Source: Kiritimatiellia bacterium (GTDB taxonomy: Bacteria; Verrucomicrobiota; Kiritimatiellia; RFP12; UBA1067). From it: 63,432 nt of DNA. The notes under the pieces are model-generated. The model made no database searches and was not told where the DNA came from. It worked only from the letters and a program-made list of their open reading frames with translations. Of the stretch, positions 46,358 to 54,183 are shown one piece after another; position 1 is the first letter of the stretch; each line of letters starts with the position of its first letter. Made by a program: the position numbers and the translations under genes. The stretch covers positions 1 to 63,432 of the forward strand of contig JAQIBS010000245.1 in the NCBI GenBank assembly GCA_027858965.1, read 5' to 3'.

Positions 46358-46430
46358 GAATAATTGGTGTCAGGCATTAATAGAATAATTGGTGTCAGGC
46401 ATTAATGAATAATTGGTGTCAGGCATTAAT
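46358..46430 (+). repeat. three tandem 24-bp repeats (46358, 46383, 46407)
   Basis: Three identical 24-bp copies contain GGTGTCAGGCATTAAT. Copies one and two are separated by one base, and two and three abut. They have no spacers. The broken transposase frame starts inside the third copy, so the array has replaced the transposase N-terminus. Confidence 0.9.
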
Positions 46431-47240
46431 AGGAGGGAGCTTTCGGATGATGAGGTCAAGCGTCGGGTAGCTATTCTCTATGGTAAGAAGAAGTATGCTC
46501 TGATGGTTAAGAACTGGGATCTGTGGATTGAGAAGGGGCGCTCCGATAAGGTTAAGGCGCAGCTGGATAGCTTCAGAACCAGGATGTATGATCTTTCGGA
46601 GTTCATGAAAACCTTTAAACAGCGGTTTTCGATCTACTATAACTCGAACCATGGGCGCCGTGGTGCTGGTCCGCTGTGGCATGACAGGTTTAAGAGTGTC
46701 CTGGTTGAAGAGAATGAACATGCCCAGGTGACTGTCGCGGCGTATATCGATTTGAATCCGGTCCGGGCTGGGGTTGTCAAGGACCCGAAGGACTATCGCT
46801 GGTCGGGATTTTGCGAGGCTGTCGGGCAGGGTGGACGTTCGCTGGATGGATTGTGTAAATTGTTTGTTAACAGTGATTTAAAGCGGGGAGAGGTGCTTTC
46901 GCAATATCGTCAAAGCCTCTACTATGAGGGAGCCCGTAGAGTTAATGAATATACGGGTGCGGTGACCATGCGTGGATTTGACCGGAAAATTGTCGATAAG
47001 GTTCTTGATGAAGGTGGTAAGCTGCCTATGATTCAGCTTCTGAACTGCAAAGTACGGTACTTTTCGGATGGTGTGGTTATAGGGAGTAAGGGCTTTGTTG
47101 AGAGGATGCTTGATGAGCACGCCGATCAGTTCAGTGACCTGCGCTGCAAGCGAGGCGCAAACAAGATGAAAAACGGTGAGTGGGGCGGGTTGTGTACGGC
47201 TAGAGAGCTGCGTTCAACTGTAATTTCATCATCAAGATGA
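46413..47240 (+). pseudogene. REP-associated tyrosine transposase, N-terminus lost
   Basis: A 275-codon frame that begins at GTG inside a 24-bp repeat. The retained part matches the long form of REP-associated (RAYT, IS200-like Y1) transposases: RMYDLSEFMKTFKQRFSIYYN, GPLWHDRFKSVLVE and AAYIDLNPVRAGVVKDPKDYRWSGF. The N-terminal HUH (His-x-His) domain needed for catalysis is missing, so the protein cannot act as a transposase on its own. A C-terminal helix-turn-helix-like region (KVLDEGGKLPMIQLLNCKVRYFSDG) remains. RAYTs mobilise REP palindromes, and a REP-like palindrome lies just upstream. Confidence 0.85.
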
Positions 47241-47364
47241 TCATGACTTTTAATCTCTAATTTCATTTACAAAGTGGGGGTGCTTTTGCCAGAGGCAACT
47301 GTCAAAAATTATTTAACAGTTCATCAGATGAACAAACGGAATTAGACCTTAGTTTAATTGATGC
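47241..47364. other. intergenic upstream of abiE, palindrome GTTCATC-A-GATGAAC
   Basis: A perfect 7-bp-arm palindrome (47319-47333) lies upstream of the abiE promoter and may be an operator or a terminator stem for the transposase remnant. No gene is seen. Confidence 0.4.
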
Positions 47365-47393
47365 TTGCACGAGAGTGCTAAATCCGCTATAAC
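47365..47393 (+). promoter_or_regulatory. promoter of the abiE operon
   Basis: TTGCAC (47365-47370), a 17-base spacer and TATAAC (47388-47393) form a good sigma-70-type promoter directly before the operon. Confidence 0.55.
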
Positions 47394-47402
47394 TACAGAT
47401 AG

Positions 47403-47417
47403 TTGCATTATGTGCAA
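47403..47417 (+). promoter_or_regulatory. candidate AbiEi operator
   Basis: The inverted repeat TTGCA-TTATG-TGCAA falls about 10-24 bases past the -10 box, where a bound repressor would block initiation. AbiEi antitoxins are known to repress their own operon through inverted repeats. This assignment is by position only. Confidence 0.4.
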
Positions 47418-47425
47418 ATAAATGT

Positions 47426-48049
47426 ATGTATAGAATTGGCGGGTTTTTTGTGCTAAGTAGGCTGAAAATGGCAGATAAGGTGAGGGAGTTCAGTTCGGAT
47501 TTGCGTGGTGTATTTGCTTTGAGCGATCTACGCAATTTGTTGCAGACGACTAATCGCGATGTGTTTTACCGCAGTATCAATGAGTTACAGACATCCGGTG
47601 TTCTGACTCGTTTTTCACGAGGATTCTATGTAACCAAGGGCTTTGATCCTCTGGTGTTAAGTCAGCGCCTTTGTCCAGATTCTTATGTCAGCTTTGGAAA
47701 TGTACTGGCTAAGCATCTGCTGATAGGTTCGGTGCCGCGCTATCGCATTCGTGCAGCGAAGGTCGGGCCGAAGCGTGTTTACAACAATGAGGATATTCGT
47801 ATCGAACATCTCAGTCTCAGAAAGGGATTGAATTTTGGGTACGAAGTGGTTGATGGAGTCAGAATGGCTTTGCCGGAGAAAGCTGTTCTGGATACTCTTT
47901 ATTTCTATAGGCGGGGGATTCGTTTCAGTTTTGATGTTTATTCAGATATTGATTACAGTCGATTAAATAAGAGTATGATCGAAGAATTTCTTTTGCAGTA
48001 TAAAAATCCTGTTTTCATAGACTTTGCAAGGAATCTGACAAATGCCTGA
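47426..48049 (+). CDS. abiEi: AbiEi-type antitoxin of a type IV toxin-antitoxin system
   Basis: A 207-residue DNA-binding antitoxin. The N-terminal winged helix (about residues 20-75, GVFALSDLRNLLQTTNRDVFYRSINELQTSGVLTRFSRGFYV) would repress the operon, and the C-terminal domain (SYVSFGNVLAKHLLIGSVP ... MALPEKAVLDTLYFYRRG) is the AbiEi antitoxin fold. In this system antitoxin and toxin do not bind each other; the antitoxin opposes the toxin's nucleotidyltransferase effect. The true start may be the ATG at 47468, which has a weak AGG six bases upstream; the first 14 residues here are doubtful. The end overlaps the toxin gene by eight bases. Confidence 0.85.
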   Translation: MYRIGGFFVLSRLKMADKVREFSSDLRGVFALSDLRNLLQTTNRDVFYRSINELQTSGVLTRFSRGFYVTKGFDPLVLSQRLCPDSYVSFGNVLAKHLLIGSVPRYRIRAAKVGPKRVYNNEDIRIEHLSLRKGLNFGYEVVDGVRMALPEKAVLDTLYFYRRGIRFSFDVYSDIDYSRLNKSMIEEFLLQYKNPVFIDFARNLTNA

Positions 48050-48779
48050 TATAACGACAGTTGAAGGTCTGATGATTTTTCTGATTAATACTTTTTCGGA
48101 AAAATTTCCGCAATCTGCAATCCTGAAGGGCGGTATGTGTCTGAGGTTATTGGATTGTCCAAGGCTGACTAATGACATTGATTATGTGTTTATTCCTTAC
48201 ACCTCTAAAAAAGATATTCTCAAGAGTGTGCTTGATGTTCTGGATGAGATCGATGGATTGACATATGAGTACAGTATGGACTCAAAATGCTTAAGGATTC
48301 GTGTGCAATACGGTGAGCTGACAACGCAGATAGAGGCAAATGTCGCGGAGGAGTGTTCCGCAACTTCAGTTTCAACTGTTGCATTGGCTCGGCAATTTGG
48401 TCTTCTCGGGAGAGTGGTGCAGATCACGAGCTATGATGTTTCAATGGCTAACAAACTTGTGGCATGGAATGAGCGACTTCTGGTTAGAGATTTGTACGAT
48501 CTGTATTTTTTTTATGCAATGGTTCGGGCTATGCCCGATATTAATATTTTAGAAAAAAGACTGCAAAATGTTGTATCGACACCAAGGAATAAAAATCCAA
48601 AGCAAATGACATTGGAGCAGTTGGTGTCTAAACTGCATGATAGGCTTGTTTCTCTTTCCTTAGAGGATATGCTCGAATTGACAGATTATCTTCCACATGA
48701 TGAGCTTCAGGGTCTTGAGACAAAGATAAGAGTACAGCTTCTGCAGTTTTGTGATGATTTGAGTTCTAAAGTGAATTGA
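48042..48779 (+). CDS. abiEii: AbiEii/AbiGii-type nucleotidyltransferase toxin
   Basis: A 245-residue toxin of the DNA polymerase beta-like nucleotidyltransferase superfamily. AbiEii-type toxins transfer nucleotides, and some family members block tRNA function. The motif LKGGMCLRLLDCPRLTNDIDYVF (about residues 27-49) contains the GG and the D-x-D metal pair, and MANKLVAWNERLLVRDLYDLYFF (near 130-155) is the conserved lysine/RDxYDL motif. Overlap with the antitoxin implies translational coupling. Both genes appear intact, so the pair is probably functional for phage defence or element maintenance. Confidence 0.88.
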   Translation: MPDITTVEGLMIFLINTFSEKFPQSAILKGGMCLRLLDCPRLTNDIDYVFIPYTSKKDILKSVLDVLDEIDGLTYEYSMDSKCLRIRVQYGELTTQIEANVAEECSATSVSTVALARQFGLLGRVVQITSYDVSMANKLVAWNERLLVRDLYDLYFFYAMVRAMPDINILEKRLQNVVSTPRNKNPKQMTLEQLVSKLHDRLVSLSLEDMLELTDYLPHDELQGLETKIRVQLLQFCDDLSSKVN

Positions 48780-48818
48780 TAGCGCCGCATTGTTGGCAAA
48801 TGTAACGGGGTAATTATT

Positions 48819-49439
48819 ATGGGTGTCAGTATACATTATGAAGGCAGGCTGAATAAACTGGATCTAATCATCCCTTTGATGGATGAACTGGAAGATATTG
48901 CAAAAAGTATTGGTTGGGGTAGTCGCAGATTTGATGAAGATTGGAATATGCTTTGTACTGCCAAGCTGGTGCACTCTAATAAAGGAGCTGAGATAACCGG
49001 AGATCTTGGGCTCAAAGGCATCATTATGGAACCCAGTGATAATACAGAAGGTCTGCCTTTTCTTTTCAATAGCGGCGGTAAAATGACATCGCTTTTAGGC
49101 GCTGTAGGTGACCCGAAATATGCGGAGAGTGTCAATGTCAAAACTCAGTTTGGCGAAAGTTCCACCCACATGTGGATTATCGGTTTGTTGAAATACATCC
49201 AGTCCAAATATGTCAGTAATCTTGATGTGACCGATGAAGGAGGTGTCTGGGAGGGGGGCTCAGAGGCGCAGCTTAATGAAAAAAGAGCTTTGATAGATGG
49301 ATTCATCGATGCTTTTAAAGAGAAATTTGAGGCATCAAAGTTAAAGCATTCAAATTCAGGTGAGCTGTTGGATGAAATTGAGAAGATTGCTAAAGAGATT
49401 CAGGGGGATCAAGCTTGCGAAGGCGGTCATCCATTATAG
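48819..49439 (+). CDS. conserved protein of unknown function
   Basis: A 206-residue cytoplasmic protein beginning MGVSIHYEGRLNKLDLIIPLMDELEDIAKSIGW. I recall similar N-termini in unnamed bacterial proteins but cannot name the family. Features include a predicted alpha/beta N-terminal half, a hydrophobic stretch STHMWIIGLLKYIQSKY near residue 118 and a helical, Glu/Lys-rich C-terminus (LIDGFIDAFKEKFEASK ... LLDEIEKIAKEI). There is no signal peptide. ACGGGG lies before the ATG. It follows the abiE operon by 39 bases and could be co-transcribed; whether it belongs to the toxin-antitoxin module is unknown. Confidence 0.65.
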   Translation: MGVSIHYEGRLNKLDLIIPLMDELEDIAKSIGWGSRRFDEDWNMLCTAKLVHSNKGAEITGDLGLKGIIMEPSDNTEGLPFLFNSGGKMTSLLGAVGDPKYAESVNVKTQFGESSTHMWIIGLLKYIQSKYVSNLDVTDEGGVWEGGSEAQLNEKRALIDGFIDAFKEKFEASKLKHSNSGELLDEIEKIAKEIQGDQACEGGHPL

Positions 49440-49559
49440 TCGGAGGTTAAGACACAAATAACTCTTATGTGAATTTTATTCAAATCCTTTCTGCGCGGGT
49501 ATCAGGAGCGGGTATTGAAATATAACAAATGGTCATAAAACTCCAGAAATCAACCTCTT
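49440..49559. other. intergenic, no feature seen
   Basis: AT-rich sequence between the unknown protein and the AbiEii fragment. No gene, RNA or clear repeat is visible. Confidence 0.4.
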
Positions 49560-49718
49560 TCAGCTGGTTTTGTTATGAATTACGTGGTGGCGATCAAACG
49601 CGACCTGTTTCCGGAGGCGTTGCACGTCAATTCCCTGTTCGTTAGCCGTGTTTTTCAATCTTGTCTCAAGCGCCATTCGAAAGGCGGTGGCATTTAAGTA
49701 TTTTTGCGGTTCTGTCAT
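49560..49718 (-). pseudogene. N-terminal fragment of a second AbiEii-type toxin
   Basis: A 52-codon minus-strand frame reads MTEPQKYLNATAFRMALETR, then LKNTANEQGIDVQRLRKQVAFDR, which matches the start of AbiEii/AbiGii nucleotidyltransferase proteins (AAFRxALExRL ... LRRxVAFDRLLARL). It then leaves the family pattern and stops, before the GG/DxD active-site region. GAAGGG lies upstream of its ATG. It belongs to a different subfamily from the intact AbiEii toxin on the other strand. Confidence 0.6.
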
Positions 49719-49815
49719 ATTTGCCCTTCTGCCATTTTTCTGATTGTTGTCATGATTGTTTTGGGCTCATTGCGCGTTCTAATCTCATGCCTTGTTATCA
49801 GCCCTCTTGTTGCTG

Positions 49816-50038
49816 CTGATTTCTGATATATTGAGGATATGCCTCGACAACCATTATCACCTCCTGATTGAATCGCCGGAAGGAAATGTAAGCCGTGCCA
49901 TGCAGTGGCTCAACACCAGTTACAGCGTTTGGTTCAATACAAAGTATGAACGTACAGGCGCCCTGTTTCAATCGAGATTCAAAAGCATACCTGTGGATAA
50001 TGAAGGTTCCTGGGCCTTTTACTGTGCATTGTATAGTT
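49816..50038 (+). pseudogene. REP-associated transposase remnant with HUH motif
   Basis: The frame reads CLDNHYHLLIESPEGNVSRAMQWLNTSYSVWFN and then YERTGALFQSRFKSIPVDNEGSW. It carries the HxH (HUH) motif that the 46.4-kb remnant lacks, but both the N-terminal start and the C-terminal NPVRAG region are gone. The two remnants overlap in the region of the tyrosine helix and differ there, so they come from different RAYT subfamilies, not from one split gene. Confidence 0.8.
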
Positions 50039-50179
50039 GAGAAACCGGCCTGGTTGCATTGTGAAGAGTTGTGGAGGCGGTTGCTGCCGTTCAGCGATAT
50101 TGTCGCCGCAGTTGAGAAGGTTAGGAAATACTTGGAGAGGAAGCTGAATTGTAGAATTTGGAACTACGACCCCTCATGC

Positions 50180-50428
50180 GCTCTGAATCCTGCGGGTCAG
50201 TGGAATGCCTCGCGTCTGCTTATTCAGGGTAACCATGTTGAGCATTGGCTGAATGGAAGCAAGGTGCTTGAATACGAGCTTGGAAGTGCAGCAGTCAAGG
50301 CAGGCGTAGCAGAGAGTAAATACAAGGATTTTCCGACCTATGGTATCAAGATTTCCGGGCATATCATGCTGACTGATCATAATGATGAGGCCTGGTATCG
50401 TCTGGTTAAAATCCGTGAACTGAAGTAA
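50180..50428 (+). pseudogene. C-terminal fragment of a DUF1080 (3-keto-disaccharide hydrolase-like) protein
   Basis: About 80 codons encode GQWNASRLLIQGNHVEHWLNGSKVLEYELGS and then KFPTYG-like and SGHIMLTDHNDEAWYRLVKIRELK segments, the typical end of DUF1080 concanavalin-like domains. The preceding 140 bases are in frame but unrecognised (EKPAWLHCEELWRR...). The N-terminal three quarters of the domain are missing. DUF1080 proteins act on disaccharides or glycans in PVC bacteria. Confidence 0.75.
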
Positions 50429-50460
50429 ATGAGGCAATCACTATTTTAACCACGAAGTTC

Positions 50461-50506
50461 ACGAACAGCCGTTGCCTAAGGCTATGGCCGTCAAGAGAGC
50501 ACGAAG
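50461..50506 (+). repeat. REP-like palindrome, copy 2
   Basis: It matches 46234-46279 at 40 of 46 positions. Two of the differences are in the loop of the AGCCGT/ACGGCT-type stem and the rest mostly in the 3' flank. It is followed, as in copy 1, by a GTGTCAGG and GGCATAGG word. Confidence 0.75.
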
Positions 50507-50580
50507 GTGTCAGGGCATAGGGGGCATTCATTATAGTTTTGACTCCAGATTATAATGGTTGACCCTTATTTCCTACAATG

Positions 50581-51414
50581 CTAAATATATTTAACTGCCT
50601 CTTTAACCGTCAGCTTTTCCTTGATGTTTCTGTTCTTTGCAAGTTGATTACAAACACTGATAATGCCATTATCGAGTACGTCTTGTCCGTTAAAAATCTC
50701 TGCACTCATGCAATCTACCGTGCAAGCAAGAATTCCTGCATCATTGAGAGATTCAAGACTTTTTACACCTGCATTATTTTTACCGATTCCAGCATCATTA
50801 AAAAACACAGCTTTAACGTGATATTTCTTTGCATAATTCCCGGCACTCACACCGCCATGTGATCCACAAACAATGATATCTCCTGAATTGCTAGCGTTTA
50901 AGAAAGTTATGCTGTCGGTTACGGTGATGCACGTACCATCAATTTGTATTTGTGTTTGTTTTTTTAAGCTTTCCTTGTTGTTCTTTTCCTGCTTATCAAA
51001 AGGTTTAAAATCCTCACCTTGTTGAGCTGGCGATCGATGACTGATTATTTTGGCAATTGCCTCTTTCACAGAATCCCCAATCTGGATGCCAATTGTTTTC
51101 GTATGGGTGTTTGTGTGACTTATGATTCCGCTCTCATAGGTATCGCGGGCAATGCCAATCTCTGCGCTATAGTTGTCAACAGCACATGCCAGAACAATCT
51201 CAGCCTCATAGTATTTGAGTCCCCTGATCCCTGCCTGATTTTTCCCGACACCTGCATTGTTGAGAAAAACAGCTTTCACATGGCAGTTTTTTACGTGTAT
51301 GGCAAGATTTCTATTGCCTCCGCAATGGGATCCGCAGACGAGTATTGGACTTGTATTGCAGGGCTGTAAATCACCTAAACTATCGAGCAGCACTACACTT
51401 TCCGGTAATTTCAT
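50581..51414 (-). CDS. duplicated GSHGG/NDAG-motif protein of unknown function in the ior operon
   Basis: A 277-residue cytoplasmic protein made of two homologous halves (about residues 1-125 and 150-277) joined by a Lys/Glu/Gln-rich linker. Each half has CGSHCGG or CGSHGGV, then VKAVFLNNAGVGKNQAGI or VKAVFFNDAGIGKNNAGV, then a DxxSAEI segment and GIISHTN or GIISVCN. I recall the single-domain form in unrelated bacteria as an uncharacterised family, so no function is assigned. The repeated Gly-Ser-His and Asn-Asp-Ala-Gly motifs suggest a small-molecule binding or catalytic site in each half. It is the third gene after iorA and iorB (32-base gap to iorB), so a role in 2-oxo acid or aryl-acid metabolism is inferred from context. 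Confidence 0.65.
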   Translation of the reverse strand: MKLPESVVLLDSLGDLQPCNTSPILVCGSHCGGNRNLAIHVKNCHVKAVFLNNAGVGKNQAGIRGLKYYEAEIVLACAVDNYSAEIGIARDTYESGIISHTNTHTKTIGIQIGDSVKEAIAKIISHRSPAQQGEDFKPFDKQEKNNKESLKKQTQIQIDGTCITVTDSITFLNASNSGDIIVCGSHGGVSAGNYAKKYHVKAVFFNDAGIGKNNAGVKSLESLNDAGILACTVDCMSAEIFNGQDVLDNGIISVCNQLAKNRNIKEKLTVKEAVKYI

Positions 51415-51445
51415 TTTATTTCCCTTATGGCTTAACGCTCATCGA

Positions 51446-52063
51446 CTATTCAGCCACGAGTTCACTGCGGGCAATAGTCACTCCCAGTTCGTATGCTTTT
51501 AAATTTCCTGCAACAAATCGCTCAGGAACGCTTTCCTTGATTATTTGAATCATGTCATCATGCGCATAGCCTCTGAACTCAGCATAGTAGCCTAGCATGA
51601 CAACATTCATCATTTTGCTGATATCAAAATCTGAGCTTTTGTGGTCAGTGGGGTCGATAATAAATGTCTTGTTATCCGATCTCTTTATAATCTCTGTTTT
51701 AGATTCAGGCATATCTTTTTGCAAGCCAGTGTTCACGCTGGAAGAGGTTAACTCATAGGTGCTTGTGAAGACGACGCCATCATCTTTCAGGCAATGAAGA
51801 AACCGGAGTGTTTCCGTTTGTTCAAAAGATATGACGTGATCCACATCTCCTGCCTTGATAAAGGGCGATAGCACGGGTTTGCTTGAATACCGGAAATGGC
51901 TTTCGACACCTCCACCGCGTTGACCTAATCCAATTACATCGGAGATTTTAAGTTCATACCCAAGGTTCATATAAAACTTGCTTAAGAGATTGCTGAAAAG
52001 GAGAATTCCCTGTCCTCCTACACCAGCAATGATGATATTTTTTCCTGTGTCCTGTGAACTCAT
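51446..52063 (-). CDS. iorB: indolepyruvate ferredoxin oxidoreductase, beta subunit
   Basis: A 205-residue subunit of the pyruvate/2-oxoacid:ferredoxin oxidoreductase gamma-type fold (IIIAGVGGQGILLFSNLLSKFY, then VIGLGQRGGGVESHFRY). It pairs with IorA to convert arylpyruvates from aromatic amino-acid transamination into aryl-acetyl-CoA, reducing ferredoxin, an anaerobic, oxygen-sensitive pathway. The start codon overlaps the iorA stop by four bases (ATGA), which indicates translational coupling. Length is normal. Confidence 0.93.
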   Translation of the reverse strand: MSSQDTGKNIIIAGVGGQGILLFSNLLSKFYMNLGYELKISDVIGLGQRGGGVESHFRYSSKPVLSPFIKAGDVDHVISFEQTETLRFLHCLKDDGVVFTSTYELTSSSVNTGLQKDMPESKTEIIKRSDNKTFIIDPTDHKSSDFDISKMMNVVMLGYYAEFRGYAHDDMIQIIKESVPERFVAGNLKAYELGVTIARSELVAE

Positions 52064-53862
52064 GATTTTATAGCTTCCATGTTACATACTGTAGAACATA
52101 ATCTGCAACCCGTGCAAAGATCTTTGTTGATAACGATTTCACCCGAGCCTTTCCCTGGTTTTCTCTCAATGGCTAAACATCCAATATGTAAACATTTTCG
52201 ACATTGAATGCATAGATCCTGGTCGATAAAGCTTGGAGTTTCTTTTGGTAGCTTAAACTTTGTGACACACGGCTTTTTAACAATGACCACCGAATTTGTC
52301 TTTGCATTTACCGCATTGAGGATAGCTTTTTCTAAGTTTTCAAATTCGTAAGGATCCACGGTTACAATATCTTTAATGCCGATGGCTTCGCAGACTTTGG
52401 CAATATCCAGTCTGTTTTCCGGTTTGTAATTAAACCCAAACTCACTGGAGGCCACATTCTGACCACCCGTCATTGCAAGGCAGCTGTTATCGACAATAAT
52501 CACCGTTGATTGACCGTTATTGAATACCAGGTTCATCAGTCCATTGATCCCGGTTGCCCAAAAACCACCATCGCCTATCATGGCTACAAAAATTTCTTTA
52601 TTCTCTTTGGCAATATTATAACCATGGGCTAAAGAAATGGATGCTCCCATGCATTTTTGTATAGAATAGGACTCCATATGAGGGAAGGTGCCAATGAGAC
52701 CACAGGTGACATCGGCAGACGCTTTGATTTTATGTTTCCTTAATAATTGTGAAATGAAGAGGTGAGAACAGCCGGCACAACTGATAGGCAGTCTAAAGGG
52801 GACATCTTTTTGAGGAGTTCGCTTTTGTGCGCCCGGAACGAGTTTTTCCTCTATGATATCCGGAGTGAAACGCATCATCTGGGGGAATTTAGGAAATAAC
52901 TCTTTTCCAATTACCGAAATCCCCAGATCCTTGATGTTCCTTTCCATAATATCATGGCCATCCTCAATCACATAGAGTTTCTCTACGTGTTCGGCCAGTT
53001 TTCGAATCATCTTTTCAGGAAGTGGCATGACAAGGCCCAATTTTAAAACCGAGGCCTCGGGCAATACTTCTTTTACATAGTAATAGGGAGTGCCTGCCGT
53101 AATTACCCCGATCTTTTTACCATTAAGCTCCAGTTTGTTAAGATCGGAGTCATTGCTGTCCCTGGCCAGGCGATTAATATTCTCCACAAAATCATTAAAG
53201 CATTTGGTCAATTTTGGATGCGTGGAGCCTTTTGCCTTGGTCATAATGGTTGTCATCACAACCTTACTGAAACTAACGGGATGTTTGTGTCTGAATTTTG
53301 CTTCGTAAGTATAGTCTTCATCAATGACAACCCGACTCTTTGTCTTGCACGTCACAGATGTGGTTTTAAGTATTACCGGAGTGCTGTATTCTTCGCTGAT
53401 CTCGAATGCACGAACCATAAAATCCTTGGCATCCTGACTGTCACTCGGCTCCAATACCGGAATGTTGAACATATTCCCATAATGACGGCAATCATTATTA
53501 TCATCACCTGCAATGCGACCGACATCATCGGAAACCACCAGTACCAAGCCACCGTTGATCTGACTGCCTGCAGCCCCGCCCAGCGCATCTGCCGCTACAT
53601 TTAAACCCACTGTTTTCATTAATGCAAAGCTACGATATCCTGCAAATGAAGCTCCGATTGCTACTTCAAGAGCCACTTTTTCATTAGTCGACCATTCGCA
53701 ATAGATATCAGGGTAACGATGATGTGTATAATCCATTACTTCTGTGGATGGTGTACCTGGGTAACCTGAAGCAACTTTCACTCCTGCTTCGAAGGCTCCT
53801 CTGGCAACTGCTTCGTTCCCATTCATCATTTTCATTGTGGCAAACTCTTTTCCTATCTTCAT
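52060..53862 (-). CDS. iorA: indolepyruvate ferredoxin oxidoreductase, alpha subunit
   Basis: A 600-residue TPP-dependent subunit. The N-terminal pyrimidine domain starts GNEAVARGAFEAGVKVASGYPGTPSTEV; the TPP/Mg site is AMIGDGGFWATGINGLMNLVFNNGQ with VDNS following. The C-terminus carries two 4Fe-4S ligand sets: CIQCRKCLHIGC (about residue 557; the fourth spacing is four residues) and CTGCRLCSTVC (near 585). The first nine residues are doubtful because an ATG at residue 10 also has AGGAAAAGAG upstream. Indolepyruvate, phenylpyruvate and hydroxyphenylpyruvate are the usual substrates. It is the first gene of a three-gene minus-strand operon. Confidence 0.95.
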   Translation of the reverse strand: MKIGKEFATMKMMNGNEAVARGAFEAGVKVASGYPGTPSTEVMDYTHHRYPDIYCEWSTNEKVALEVAIGASFAGYRSFALMKTVGLNVAADALGGAAGSQINGGLVLVVSDDVGRIAGDDNNDCRHYGNMFNIPVLEPSDSQDAKDFMVRAFEISEEYSTPVILKTTSVTCKTKSRVVIDEDYTYEAKFRHKHPVSFSKVVMTTIMTKAKGSTHPKLTKCFNDFVENINRLARDSNDSDLNKLELNGKKIGVITAGTPYYYVKEVLPEASVLKLGLVMPLPEKMIRKLAEHVEKLYVIEDGHDIMERNIKDLGISVIGKELFPKFPQMMRFTPDIIEEKLVPGAQKRTPQKDVPFRLPISCAGCSHLFISQLLRKHKIKASADVTCGLIGTFPHMESYSIQKCMGASISLAHGYNIAKENKEIFVAMIGDGGFWATGINGLMNLVFNNGQSTVIIVDNSCLAMTGGQNVASSEFGFNYKPENRLDIAKVCEAIGIKDIVTVDPYEFENLEKAILNAVNAKTNSVVIVKKPCVTKFKLPKETPSFIDQDLCIQCRKCLHIGCLAIERKPGKGSGEIVINKDLCTGCRLCSTVCNMEAIKS

Positions 53863-54183
53863 ATCGAAAAATGATTCCTCTCAGAGCGTTGTATATTTTA
53901 TGGAAACTGTTTAATTTATCGTAGTATTTTATTTTATCATAATAATACGTGTAACCTATTATATAATCATAATAATGCATTACTATCAATAATCTTATAA
54001 ATGAAATGTGGATTGCTAAATTGGCAGACTAAATGCTCCACCTCCGATCATTGGGTGTCGCATTTACTTTGTCAATTCACAAATAGTCATTATGACTGAA
54101 TTTATGGTTGACAGTGAGAGACGAAAAGATTAACTTTTTATTATGGTTAGTGTTTTGTCTTAAATCAAAGATGGAGTTTTGTT
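53863..54183. other. divergent AT-rich promoter region
   Basis: It separates iorA (minus) from a large surface-protein gene (plus). The word ATCATAATAAT occurs twice (about 53936 and 53967) within a very AT-rich block, a possible operator or UP-type element. GGAG before 54184 is the ribosome binding site. No gene is seen. Confidence 0.45.

Noticed and set aside
46358-46430. The 24-bp repeats as a CRISPR
   Set aside because: Copies abut or are one base apart, so there are no spacers; a broken RAYT directly follows.
46234-50506. The whole 46.2-50.5 kb block as a composite transposon
   Set aside because: The flanking palindromes are in the same orientation and are REP-like, no target duplication is visible, and both transposases are broken.
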